This document shows, in pieces, positions 9,386 through 17,234 of a DNA stretch of 64,000 bases; within the stretch, counting starts at the first letter, position 1; each line of letters starts with the position of its first letter. This DNA comes from Alphaproteobacteria bacterium. Its GTDB lineage: Bacteria > Pseudomonadota > Alphaproteobacteria > UBA9219. The DNA is taken from positions 62,001-126,000 of the forward strand of contig JAMFSS010000011.1 of the NCBI GenBank assembly GCA_026225415.1, in the 5' to 3' direction. A program made the translations under genes and the position numbers. A model generated the notes under the pieces. It had not been told where the DNA came from. It ran no database searches and saw only the letters and a list, made by a program, of their open reading frames with translations.

Positions 9386-10356
9386 AACGCGGCACGGATA
9401 TCGCTCATCGCCGTGATGAAGGCCAATTTTTTGTCCAAATTGCCATGTTCCGCGCTCTCCAATGTCGCCCGCGTTTTGTCCCATAATTGCAGGGCCAATG
9501 GCGCGTGGCCTTCCGCCTGTACCGCTTCCTTATGCACCGTCAAACGCAACCGTTCGACCAGCAAGGCTGTCAGCACTTCAAAGCTTTCGGCATCGGCTTT
9601 GCGCGCAATCTGGTCGGCCAGTTTATGCACACGCGCAACATCCATCACCGGCATCGCATCCAGTATCGCCAGCATTTCGCGGTAGAGCGGCAAAACTTCG
9701 CTTTGGAGAATTTTCAACGCGAACCCAATACTCCCGCCCGATAAATCAATCAACGCGTTAATATCTTCCGGCGGCAAAGTTGGCGCGGCGCGGTGCAAGG
9801 TTGTACGCATGTGGGGTGTGTCGAGCGGCAACAAATCCAATGTGCGCGTGCGCGACCGGATGGTAGGCAATAATGCACCCGGCGTCGTGACGGTCAGCAA
9901 AATCAAAACCTGCGGCGGCGGTTCTTCGACAATTTTCAAAATCGCGTTCTGGCCGTGGCGGTTCAACCGATGCGCTTCGTCTATCAACACCACGCGCCAC
10001 CCGCCATGGGTCGCGGTTTTGCGCAAGAAAGCCGCAACCTTCAACGCCTGCTCAACCGGGATAATGTTTTTCTGCTCTCCGGTTTTTTCATCCAATGGGC
10101 GGCGAATGATCAGCAAATCGGGATGGGTTTCGGCTTCGACAAGTTTGTAAACCTGTTGTGTCGGATCGGCCTTGCCAATTTTGCCCTGCCCCTTGGCCAG
10201 CACGAATTGCGCGATATGTTTGGCCAAAGTCGCTTTGCCAATCCCTTCGATACCTGTAACTAACCACGCATGATGCATGCGGCCAGAGGCGAACGCCGCT
10301 TCGACCTCCGCCATAGCCGCGTCATGCCCGACCAGATGATGCGTATGTTCGCTCAT
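9382..10356 (-). CDS. holB: DNA polymerase III delta' subunit HolB
   Basis: 324-residue clamp-loader subunit. It has the AAA+ start L-V-G-H-D-A-A followed by W-L-V-T-G-I-E-G-I-G-K-A-T-L-A (P-loop), the D-E-A-H-R-L-N Walker B region and the sensor segment T-I-R-S-R. Compared with delta' of E. coli, the degenerate ATPase looks fairly intact. The ATG at 10356 overlaps the tmk stop as ATGA, so tmk and holB are translationally coupled, the usual arrangement. An upstream start at 10374 would lie inside tmk. Confidence 0.93.
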   Translation of the reverse strand: MSEHTHHLVGHDAAMAEVEAAFASGRMHHAWLVTGIEGIGKATLAKHIAQFVLAKGQGKIGKADPTQQVYKLVEAETHPDLLIIRRPLDEKTGEQKNIIPVEQALKVAAFLRKTATHGGWRVVLIDEAHRLNRHGQNAILKIVEEPPPQVLILLTVTTPGALLPTIRSRTRTLDLLPLDTPHMRTTLHRAAPTLPPEDINALIDLSGGSIGFALKILQSEVLPLYREMLAILDAMPVMDVARVHKLADQIARKADAESFEVLTALLVERLRLTVHKEAVQAEGHAPLALQLWDKTRATLESAEHGNLDKKLAFITAMSDIRAAF

Positions 10357-10985
10357 AAGCCGAAGCTCTTGCACATAATGTCTTCAATAACAGTCGAAAC
10401 CGTCGCCGCATCACCCGACGCATCGACAATGCGGAAACGGTGCGCATCCTGCCCCGCCAAAGCCAGATAGGCTTCGCGTAGTTTTTGATGAAACGCGATG
10501 TCGCGTTGTTGATACCGGTCATCCTGCCCGCCGCGCGATGTCATACGCGCCAATCCGGCTTCGACCGGCAAATCCAGCAACAAAGTCAAATCCGGTTCAA
10601 AATCATCGGCGATGAGGGAATAAACATGTTCGACAAAATCCAATCCCAATCCCAAACCAATCCCTTGATAGGCGCGGGTAGAATCCACAAACCTGTCCGA
10701 CACAACCCATGCGCCGCGTTCGAGCGCAGGCCAGATTGTCTTGATCAAATGTTCGCGTCTGGCGGCCATAATCAACAATAACTCGCTATGCGCGTCCCAA
10801 TAGCCTTCGCCCTTGGTCAACCACAACTCGCGAATGGCTTCGGCGGAAGGGGCGCCGCCCACTTCGCGGGTTTGCACCACTTCGATATTTTTACCGCGCA
10901 AAAACGCGCACAAAGCTTTGATCTGGGTCGATTTCCCCGCCCCTTCGCCGCCTTCAAGCGTTATGAATTTGCCACTCATGCTCAT
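10353..10985 (-). CDS. tmk: thymidylate kinase
   Basis: 210 residues (208 if the second Met at 10979 is used). Phosphorylates dTMP to dTDP. P-loop G-G-E-G-A-G-K-S-T at residues 12-20, then the V-V-S-D-R-F-V-D-S-T-R-A-Y-Q-G signature with the D-R-(Y/F) motif of the family. The start codon ATGA overlaps the stop of the DUF559 gene, while the stop overlaps the holB start. In related alphaproteobacteria the gene upstream is normally the D-Ala-D-Ala carboxypeptidase; here the DUF559 element lies between. Confidence 0.95.
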   Translation of the reverse strand: MSMSGKFITLEGGEGAGKSTQIKALCAFLRGKNIEVVQTREVGGAPSAEAIRELWLTKGEGYWDAHSELLLIMAARREHLIKTIWPALERGAWVVSDRFVDSTRAYQGIGLGLGLDFVEHVYSLIADDFEPDLTLLLDLPVEAGLARMTSRGGQDDRYQQRDIAFHQKLREAYLALAGQDAHRFRIVDASGDAATVSTVIEDIMCKSFGL

Positions 10986-11401
10986 TGAGCTTCCCTATCC
11001 GCCACAAGAGGTAGCCCTCCCCCTTTATGGGGGAGGGTTGGGTGGGGGTGATGCCGCAGTAACCCGCTACTTATCACTTCACAAACCCCATCAATATTTT
11101 CCAATACTTCATGATTCCAGAAACGCAAAATCTGATAGCCCTGCTTCTCTATAAACTCACTTCTGTTTTGTTCGCATTCCGACTCCAAATCATGTTGCCC
11201 GCCGTCAATTTCAATCGCAAGCTTTTGCTCATGACAAACAAAATCAACAATAAATCTTCCAATCGGAACCTGTCGGCGAAATTTATATCCATGCATCTGA
11301 CAAGAACGTAATTGTTGCCAAATCGCAGACTCGGCATCGGTCATATTTTTTCTTAATGCCCGTGACAATATTTTACTAGCTGATGGTGGATATTTCTTCA
11401 T
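10982..11401 (-). CDS. DUF559 (Vsr-like) endonuclease-fold protein
   Basis: 139 residues. N-terminal helices (S-R-A-L-R-K-N-M-T-D-A-E-S-A-I-W-Q-Q-L-R) precede the nuclease core: K-F-R-R-Q-V-P-I-G-R-F-I-V-D-F-V-C, then K-L-A-I-E-I-D-G-G-Q-H with the putative catalytic acids, then Q-G-Y-Q-I-L-R-F-W-N. This is the DUF559 family, related in fold to the Vsr mismatch endonuclease. The last 20 or so residues (H-H-P-H-P-T-L-P-H-K-G-G-G) are not nuclease sequence but a translation of the flanking G/C-run repeat. The frame then runs on until its stop overlaps the tmk ATG, so it has been spliced into the dac-tmk operon with coupling kept. Role unknown. Confidence 0.85.
   Translation of the reverse strand: MKKYPPSASKILSRALRKNMTDAESAIWQQLRSCQMHGYKFRRQVPIGRFIVDFVCHEQKLAIEIDGGQHDLESECEQNRSEFIEKQGYQILRFWNHEVLENIDGVCEVISSGLLRHHPHPTLPHKGGGLPLVADREAQ
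11015..11037. repeat. hairpin repeat, left end of DUF559 element
   Basis: CCCTCCCCC-TTTAT-GGGGGAGGG, a perfect 9-bp stem with a 5-base loop, followed inward by GGGTGGGGGTG (11040-11050). The same two modules recur in mirror order on the other side of the DUF559 gene, so these look like ends of one element. The stem lies inside the 3' coding part of the DUF559 gene. Confidence 0.8.
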
Positions 11402-11429
11402 CTTACACTATCATCTCCTATGCAGAAGT

Positions 11430-11511
11430 CACCCCCACCTGCAAAAACTAAGACTTACGACCAAGAGCGTAAGCCTAAGTTTTTGCTTCCTCCCCCATCA
11501 AGGGGGAGGAA
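11430..11511. repeat. compound hairpin repeat, right end of DUF559 element
   Basis: Three modules in order: CACCCCCACCT (11430-11440, mirror of the left-end G run); a 19-nt inverted repeat at 11441-11459 and 11468-11486 (17 of 19 pairing, 8-base loop); then TTCCTCCCCC-ATCAA-GGGGGAGGAA at 11487-11511, a 10-bp stem. The outer hairpins at both ends share the CCTCCCCC/GGGGGAGG stem. On the minus strand these lie between dac and the DUF559 start, where they could also reduce read-through into tmk. Confidence 0.8.
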
Positions 11512-11517
11512 AATTGA

Positions 11518-12684
11518 TCAAGCCTTCTTGCCGCCGAAAACAACGCCCAACTTGGTGAAAAAGCGCGAGAAGAAACCAACTCGCGGCACATCGACCGAGG
11601 CCACCAACGGCACAATTTTCGTTTCCATGCCGGGTGCCGTTACGGTCAACACGCCGATTTGTTGTCCCTTGGCAATGGGTGCTGCAATCGGTTGATCAAA
11701 AGACGCGACCGCCTTTAATCCTGCGCGCGCGCTGCGCGGCAACGTGAACATGGCATTATCCGCCGCGACCATTGGCACATTTTTCGCGGTACCCAGCCAC
11801 ACAGTCGGGCTGGCCACAATATCGCCCGCCTTGGCAACAGGGTACAAACCATATTCACGATACCCGTAGTCCAACACTTTGGCGGACTCGTCAGCACGTG
11901 CCTGCATATCCTGCATGCCGTTCAAAACAAAAAACACGCGGCGCCCATCGCGCACGGCGGAGCCGGTCAGGCCATAGCCGCCGATATCCGTGTGACCCGT
12001 CTTTAGGCCATCAACATTCATATTCCGGTAAAGCAGCGGATTGCGGTTGCCCTGCGAAATACCATTATAGGTAAAATTCAATTCCGAAAAGAAATGATAA
12101 TGTTCCGGAAAATCGCGTTGCAACGCCATCGCCAAAATCGCCAGATCATGCGCGGTGGAATAATGTTGCGGATCGGGCAAGCCGGTCGCATTCATAAAAT
12201 GGCTGTTATTCATGCCCAGCGCTTTGGCTTGGGTATTCATCACATCGGCGAATGCGGATTCCGACCCCGACCCCAAACCTTCGGCCAATGTCACCGCCGC
12301 ATCATTGCCCGATTGTATGATCACACCGCGGATCAAATCTTCGACCTTGGCTTGTTCGCCCACGTTCAAAAACATGCGCGACCCTTCTTGTTTCCACGCG
12401 TGTTCGCTAACCGGCAGTTTGTCTTCCATGTGCAGCTTGCCGTCTTTCAACGCCTGAAACACCACATACATCGTCATCATCTTGCTCATCGACGATGTCG
12501 GCATTTGCGTGTCGGCATCCTTGGCGAACATCGGCGTGCCGGTTGCGGCATCGATCAGATAAACCTGACGCGCGGCGACATCCAATGGCGCAGTGGCAGC
12601 AGGAGCAGCAACCGGCGCGGCCTCCTGCGCTTGCGCAGCCGCAAAAAACATCAAAGAAAAAACAACGGCGAGCTTGGTTTTCAT
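11518..12684 (-). CDS. D-alanyl-D-alanine carboxypeptidase (PBP5/DacA-DacC family)
   Basis: 388 residues with a cleavable signal peptide (M-K-T-K-L-A-V-V-F ... A-Q-A-Q). All three serine-peptidase motifs are present: S-M-S-K (nucleophile Ser65, Lys68), S-G-N at 125-127 and K-T-G at 228-230. A C-terminal beta domain (about 290-380) ends with an amphipathic helix that could hold the enzyme on the membrane. It removes the terminal D-Ala from peptidoglycan stem peptides in the periplasm. It follows rlpA after 12 bases in the minus-strand envelope operon. Confidence 0.92.
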   Translation of the reverse strand: MKTKLAVVFSLMFFAAAQAQEAAPVAAPAATAPLDVAARQVYLIDAATGTPMFAKDADTQMPTSSMSKMMTMYVVFQALKDGKLHMEDKLPVSEHAWKQEGSRMFLNVGEQAKVEDLIRGVIIQSGNDAAVTLAEGLGSGSESAFADVMNTQAKALGMNNSHFMNATGLPDPQHYSTAHDLAILAMALQRDFPEHYHFFSELNFTYNGISQGNRNPLLYRNMNVDGLKTGHTDIGGYGLTGSAVRDGRRVFFVLNGMQDMQARADESAKVLDYGYREYGLYPVAKAGDIVASPTVWLGTAKNVPMVAADNAMFTLPRSARAGLKAVASFDQPIAAPIAKGQQIGVLTVTAPGMETKIVPLVASVDVPRVGFFSRFFTKLGVVFGGKKA

Positions 12685-12696
12685 ATCAGACCTTCC

Positions 12697-13659
12697 TTAG
12701 TCTATAACGGTGCGGGCGGTAATGCCCGATTGTTTGAGCTTGGCGACAAAAGCATCGGCATGCGCGACATCGGCCACAGGGCCCAGGCGCACGCGATAAA
12801 ATTTGGTGCCGTTGATGGTAACGGTTGAAATGCTGGTTTTGCCAAACCGCGACAGGCTTTGCTGCATATGCGCGGCATTGGCTTCAACCGAAAACGCGCC
12901 CGCCTGAATAAACATCTGGTTCTTGCCCGTCACCGGCAATTGCACCACTTCGGCCACCGGCTTGGTCGCGATCAGCTGTTGATGGACTGTCGGATTGGTA
13001 AGGACGGGCGACAGGGTTTCGCTTTGCACAGGCGCGCTGGCAAGCGGCGGCAAAGGTTGCGACGAAACAACAAGCGGCTGTGACGCAACAGGTTGCTCCG
13101 CATCCTCGCCCGAATAAGCCACTTGCGATGTCGTGCCATAATGGCGCATCGCATCGGCAATCGCCTTGCTTTCGTCGGCCAGAACCTGCACGCGCACTTT
13201 CGCTGTACCCGTTCCCTCAAACCCCAATAATTGCGCAGCGCGTTGCGATACATCGATCAGGCGGTTGCCCGAAAACGGCCCGCGATCATTAATACGCACC
13301 ACAATCGACCGGCCATTATCCAGATTGGTGACACGCGCCAGCGATGGCATCGGCAAGGTTTTATGCGCCGCCGTCAGTTCGTTCTTGTTGAATGTTTCGC
13401 CATTGGCGGTGTGTTGTTCGTGGAAATCATCGCCATACCATGATGCGATACCGGTTTCGTCATAGCTGTAATCTTCATGCGGTTCATAAGTCTGGCCATT
13501 CACCTGATAAGGTTGGCCGACTTTGTAAACGCCTTCGCCGCTATTGGCTGGCGGCTTGGTCGCATTACCTGTGGTGGGGGTTTGCTGGTGCGGATGGGTG
13601 GCGCAACCGGCCAGCAATACGCACAAAAACACAGGGGCAAGAAAACACGTTTTTTTCAT
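12697..13659 (-). CDS. rlpA: septal ring lytic transglycosylase RlpA (DPBB + SPOR)
   Basis: 320 residues. Lipoprotein signal with lipobox L-A-G-C (Cys19). A double-psi beta-barrel (about 68-155) opens G-I-A-S-W-Y-G-D-D-F-H and contains T-A-N-G-E-x-F and N-D-R-G-P-F, the RlpA active-site pattern. A Pro/Gln-rich linker follows, then a C-terminal SPOR domain (about 245-320) that binds denuded septal glycan. It cleaves glycan strands lacking stem peptides, which fits its partnership with the neighbouring carboxypeptidase and MltB-type transglycosylase. Confidence 0.93.
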   Translation of the reverse strand: MKKTCFLAPVFLCVLLAGCATHPHQQTPTTGNATKPPANSGEGVYKVGQPYQVNGQTYEPHEDYSYDETGIASWYGDDFHEQHTANGETFNKNELTAAHKTLPMPSLARVTNLDNGRSIVVRINDRGPFSGNRLIDVSQRAAQLLGFEGTGTAKVRVQVLADESKAIADAMRHYGTTSQVAYSGEDAEQPVASQPLVVSSQPLPPLASAPVQSETLSPVLTNPTVHQQLIATKPVAEVVQLPVTGKNQMFIQAGAFSVEANAAHMQQSLSRFGKTSISTVTINGTKFYRVRLGPVADVAHADAFVAKLKQSGITARTVID

Positions 13660-13701
13660 AGGCTATGGTCAGCTAAATTCAGGGAAGCCGGACGCTAACA
13701 T

Positions 13702-13720
13702 AGACTCGGAAGCCGAGTCT
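13702..13720 (-). terminator. hairpin at the end of mltB
   Basis: AGACTCGG-AAG-CCGAGTCT: perfect 8-bp stem overlapping the mltB stop codon. No T-run follows on the minus strand, so it may only attenuate transcription into rlpA or protect the transcript end. Confidence 0.4.
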
Positions 13721-14732
13721 AATCCCTTGCTATACCGTCTGATAACAGACCCACCGATAGGGCAAAATAGGTTGAATGATTCCACCGCATCACCACCGGA
13801 ATATTGGTAAAGGCCAGAAAAGCCGTGGTGCCCACACCGTCAGGTTGTAACAACGAGGCCTCGATATCATTCTGTGGTAGCGCAGACCCGTCGGGATATG
13901 TCACCCCTTTGGCGGCCCATTCGGCCAGACTGTGGCTCTGCCCCAACCCCATTTCGGATGCGTCGATAGGCGCGGCCAACGCCACCTCATGCCCCCAGCC
14001 CAGATTGCGTTGCCAGCCAATCGCCGACAAATAATTGGCGATCGATGCCAATGCATCATCGGTGCTGTTCCAGATATCGCGTTTGCCGTCACCATCGGCA
14101 TCGACCGCATATTTCCAATAGGTCGAAGGCATAAACTGGCATTGCCCCATGGCACCCGCCCATGACCCGCGCAACTGGTCGGGTCGCATATGTTCCTGAT
14201 CAAGGATATGCAAGGCGACAATCAATTCGCTGCGGAAGAAATCGGCGCGGCGTCCTTCATAGGCCAAAGTCGCCAGCGAATTGACGGTTTCAAACCCGCC
14301 CATATTTTGCCCGAAATTGCTTTCGATACCCCACAAAGCAACCACAATTTGCGGCGGCACGCCTGTGCGCTGTTCGATCGTGGCCAATTGGGCTGCATGA
14401 TCGCGCATCAAATCGGCACCTTTGTGAATCCGCACCGTACCCACAACATTATGGCGATAGGCATCAAATGTAATCGTCGTTTCCGGTTGTTTACGGTCCA
14501 ATTCTTCCACGCGCGGATTGGGCACAAAATTATCCAACGCGGCATGAACGGTGGCCGGTGATACGCCGTCGGCCATCGCCTGTTGTTCCGTATCGCGTAT
14601 CCATTCGCGCACCGCCGCCGTTGGCCGCGCCGGTATCGCGCCCGCCACCGAAGAAGGCGCGTTATTTTGATTTTGTTGGGCACAAGATGCGACCAGAACC
14701 AACGCCACGACAAATAAACGGGATAATTTCAT
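13719..14732 (-). CDS. mltB: lytic murein transglycosylase, MltB family (GH103)
   Basis: 337 residues. Lipoprotein-type signal (M-K-L-S-R-L-F ... V-A-S-C, Cys17). The catalytic region has A-L-W-G-I-E-S-N-F-G with the catalytic Glu, then Y-E-G-R-R-A-D-F-F and G-S-W-A-G-A-M-G-Q-C-Q-F-M-P-S-T, diagnostic for MltB/SltB lytic transglycosylases. It cleaves peptidoglycan to anhydromuramic products at the outer-membrane inner face. The ATG at 14732 overlaps the ydcF stop as ATGA; a start three codons upstream (14741) is possible. Confidence 0.92.
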   Translation of the reverse strand: MKLSRLFVVALVLVASCAQQNQNNAPSSVAGAIPARPTAAVREWIRDTEQQAMADGVSPATVHAALDNFVPNPRVEELDRKQPETTITFDAYRHNVVGTVRIHKGADLMRDHAAQLATIEQRTGVPPQIVVALWGIESNFGQNMGGFETVNSLATLAYEGRRADFFRSELIVALHILDQEHMRPDQLRGSWAGAMGQCQFMPSTYWKYAVDADGDGKRDIWNSTDDALASIANYLSAIGWQRNLGWGHEVALAAPIDASEMGLGQSHSLAEWAAKGVTYPDGSALPQNDIEASLLQPDGVGTTAFLAFTNIPVVMRWNHSTYFALSVGLLSDGIARD

Positions 14733-15514
14733 TCCGGCCATAATGCGTTCGTCCTTCCCATCAAATAATAAGCGACCAATCCGACATATTCATGAATCGC
14801 CTGTGACAGCAGATGCATCTGTTGGTCAAACTGCAAGACAGAATGTGTATCATAAATGCCTGTCGTAAAATACCCGGCGGGTGCCGCATAGACATCCCAC
14901 CCCGCCGCGCGGAAACAACCCATGGCGCGGGTCATGTGCCACGCGCTGGTCACCAGCAACCATTTTTGTTGCGGCTCAGGTTTCACAATCTGCGCGGAAA
15001 AAACCGCATTTTCGTAAGTATTGCGCGACTGGGTTTCAAAAACCATCCGTTCAGGCGGCACACCTATTTCCGTCATCATATCGCGGGCGATATCCGCTTC
15101 ATGCTCATCACCTTCGGGACGATGAAAGGCCGAACCGCCGGCAAAAATAATTTTGGCATCGAGATAGGATTTCGCCAATTCATTGACGGTAAAAAACCGC
15201 CGCAGCGATTCAAACGCCGTTAATTGCCCGCGCGCCTGTGTGATGCGCACCTGTTCATCGCCGCCGATAACGATAATGCCGTCGACATGATCGATTGCCT
15301 GAAAAGAAAAATTATTTTCCAAAGGCGTCAACGCCCATTCGCCCACCGGCAGTAACGCAATCGCCAGCAAGCACACAGAAACAAACGCGCACACCCCGCG
15401 CCCCAATCCCGCAAACTTTTTAGTCGCCGCCATCACCAAACCAGCCGCCAGCAGAAAAGCCAGCAAACTGCCCGGTGAGGCATAAGCCCAAAAAATTTTG
15501 GAAAGGGCGAACAA
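14729..15514 (-). CDS. YdcF/ElyC/SanA family membrane protein (DUF218)
   Basis: 261 residues. Two N-terminal hydrophobic segments (about 10-30 and 38-58) are followed by a DUF218 domain with D-G-I-I-V-I-G-G-D, I-I-F-A-G-G-S-A, a V-F-E-T-Q-S-R-N-T-Y-E-N-A motif and L-L-V-T-S-A-W-H-M-T-R-A. Relatives such as ElyC and SanA act in envelope integrity and lipid-carrier use; exact chemistry is unsettled. Its place between gapR and mltB in an envelope operon supports an envelope role. Confidence 0.85.
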   Translation of the reverse strand: MFALSKIFWAYASPGSLLAFLLAAGLVMAATKKFAGLGRGVCAFVSVCLLAIALLPVGEWALTPLENNFSFQAIDHVDGIIVIGGDEQVRITQARGQLTAFESLRRFFTVNELAKSYLDAKIIFAGGSAFHRPEGDEHEADIARDMMTEIGVPPERMVFETQSRNTYENAVFSAQIVKPEPQQKWLLVTSAWHMTRAMGCFRAAGWDVYAAPAGYFTTGIYDTHSVLQFDQQMHLLSQAIHEYVGLVAYYLMGRTNALWPE

Positions 15515-15519
15515 GTTGA

Positions 15520-15825
15520 TTACGCCTCCATACCAATCGCGGCCTTGTATAATTCCAACAGCTCGTCAAATTCGCGGCGCTTTTCAACTTCGACTTTGCG
15601 CAAACGCACGATCTGGCGGATGATCTTCACATCGAACCCCGTTCCCTTGGCTTCGGCATAAACTTCTTTCAGATCTTCGCCGACTGCTGCTTTATCTTCT
15701 TCCAGTTTTTCGATGCGCTGGATGAAAGAACGCAAACGCTGGCCGGAAACGCCGGATGCGCTGTCGCCTTCTCCTGCTTCTTCGATATTCGAATGGGACG
15801 TTCGGGCGGCGGATGATTGGGACAT
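15520..15825 (-). CDS. gapR: GapR-like nucleoid protein (DUF2312)
   Basis: 101 residues. After a variable N-terminus the core reads F-I-Q-R-I-E-K-L-E-E-D-K-A ... V-Y-A-E-A-K-G-T-G-F-D-V-K-I-I-R-Q-I-V-R-L-R-K, ending in A-I-G-M-E-A. This matches DUF2312/GapR, an alphaproteobacterial coiled-coil protein that encircles overtwisted DNA ahead of polymerases and helps topoisomerases. The N-terminal tail is longer than in Caulobacter GapR. It lies 5 bases before ydcF and is first in the minus-strand run that ends with holB. Confidence 0.9.
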   Translation of the reverse strand: MSQSSAARTSHSNIEEAGEGDSASGVSGQRLRSFIQRIEKLEEDKAAVGEDLKEVYAEAKGTGFDVKIIRQIVRLRKVEVEKRREFDELLELYKAAIGMEA

Positions 15826-15872
15826 AAGAATACTCCAGTAGGAAAAAATAAGGGGTTGAGTGGCGCTTTGGA

Positions 15873-16017
15873 AGAACCTGTTCGAAATCTTTTCAGGCTG
15901 TGGCGAAAATTGTGCTTCCCTCTCTTTTTTCGCGCAGCGTATTTAATATACGTGAGCAGGAAAAAGGGAGGAAAGCGCGATTTGCAGTCCAGCATCAAAA
16001 GATTGCGGACAGGTTCT
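15873..16017. repeat. long imperfect palindrome (145 bp), hairpin-repeat family copy 1
   Basis: Starts AGAACCTG and ends CAGGTTCT. The two halves are imperfect reverse complements along their length (ATCTTTT against AAAAGAT, CTTCCCTC against GGGAGG, TCGCGC against GCGCGA) meeting at the apex CGTAT-TTAAT-ATACG (15938-15952). It fills the divergent gap between gapR and the next plus-strand gene. The apex is nearly identical to that of the palindrome at 37855-37982. Confidence 0.75.
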
Positions 16018-16113
16018 AAAACATGCCATCGTCTGAATCCACACAAATAACCCCTCCCCGCCCTGATTTCTCTATGCTAGGGTGATTCCCGGCCTTCCAC
16101 AGCAGAGAAACAT

Positions 16114-16458
16114 ATGCCCTATATTCAACGCGATACTGGCGGCACGATCACCAAGGTCAGCGCCCGCATCCTGATCGGCGGCGATCTCTTGCCCCACAAC
16201 CACCCGGATGTTATCGCGTTTCTTAAGGATCGCGGACAAGACCCCCAACAAGTTGACTTCGCGCTGGGCGAATTGCGCCGCACCGATAATGAAATGGCGC
16301 GCGCGGTCGAAGACATTATTATGGTTTTGCTGAAAAAGAATTTATTTAAAATGAGCGATCTGCCCAAACCGGTGCAAGACCGCATGTCTTTCCGTGTCAA
16401 ACAGCGTGTCTTGATTCAAGACATCTATGACCAAGCGTCAGCGCGGAACATCAACTAA
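16114..16458 (+). CDS. conserved hypothetical protein, 114 aa
   Basis: Begins M-P-Y-I-Q-R-D and continues with a helical protein containing D-V-I-A-F-L-K-D-R-G and V-E-D-I-I-M-V-L-L-K-K-N. Similar small proteins are often labelled 'tryptophan synthase beta-like' in proteobacteria, without demonstrated function and without a real tryptophan synthase domain. No signal or membrane segment. Its stop overlaps the kdsB start by one base, so it is cotranslated with kdsB. Function unknown. Confidence 0.75.
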   Translation: MPYIQRDTGGTITKVSARILIGGDLLPHNHPDVIAFLKDRGQDPQQVDFALGELRRTDNEMARAVEDIIMVLLKKNLFKMSDLPKPVQDRMSFRVKQRVLIQDIYDQASARNIN

Positions 16459-17234
16459 TGCCCGCAGCGATTGTTATACCCGCCCGTTATGGGTCGACCC
16501 GTTTCGCTGGCAAACCCTTGCATATCATCGCAGGCGTTTCTTTATTGGAACGCGTCTGGCGCATTGCTAAAGCCGTTAAGGGTTGCGAGCGCGTCGTGAT
16601 TGCGACCGAAGATGCCCGCATTATCGCGCATGCCAAAAGTTTTGGCGCGGAAGCGGTAATGACCCCCGAGAGTTGCAGCAATGGCAGCGAACGCACCTTC
16701 GCCGCCTTGGCTGCCGCCAACATTACGCAAGATATTATATTGAATCTGCAAGGCGACGCCTTGCTGACCCCGCCCTGGGTTTTGGAAGCGATGATCGCCG
16801 AAATGCAAAAAGCGCCTGATATCGATATCGTCACGCCTGCGGTGCGGTTGGAAAATGAAGCGCTGGAAATTTTCCGTGAGCAGAAAAAAATCACCCCCGC
16901 ATCGGGCACCACGGTCGTGTTCGACGCGCATCACAACGCGTTGTATTTTTCCAAAAACATCCTGCCTTATATCCGCAAGCAAGGTTTTGCTTTTGTGTAT
17001 CGCCATATCGGGCTTTACGGTTACCGCAAACGCGGGTTGGAACGTTACATCGCCTTGCCACCATCGCCATTGGAACAGGCCGAAGGGTTGGAACAGCTTC
17101 GCGCGTTGGAATATGGCCTAAAAATCCGCGTAGCGTTGGTCGATTATAAAACCCGCACCCATCATTCTGTCGACGCGCCCGAAGATGTCGCGATAGCCGA
17201 AGCCATCATCGCCCGCGAAGGCGAATTGGCATGA
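16458..17234 (+). CDS. kdsB: 3-deoxy-manno-octulosonate cytidylyltransferase
   Basis: Activates Kdo with CTP to CMP-Kdo for lipopolysaccharide core synthesis. 258 residues, as expected. N-terminal nucleotide site P-A-R-Y-G-S-T-R-F-A-G-K-P-L, then V-I-A-T-E-D and N-L-Q-G-D-A (Mg/CTP site), and F-V-Y-R-H-I-G-L-Y-G-Y-R late in the chain, all typical of KdsB. Here the usual Q-G-D-E/x-P reads Q-G-D-A-L-L. The presence of kdsB shows that the organism makes Kdo and so has a Gram-negative outer membrane. The stop overlaps the following phosphatase gene by 4 bases. Confidence 0.93.
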   Translation: MPAAIVIPARYGSTRFAGKPLHIIAGVSLLERVWRIAKAVKGCERVVIATEDARIIAHAKSFGAEAVMTPESCSNGSERTFAALAAANITQDIILNLQGDALLTPPWVLEAMIAEMQKAPDIDIVTPAVRLENEALEIFREQKKITPASGTTVVFDAHHNALYFSKNILPYIRKQGFAFVYRHIGLYGYRKRGLERYIALPPSPLEQAEGLEQLRALEYGLKIRVALVDYKTRTHHSVDAPEDVAIAEAIIAREGELA

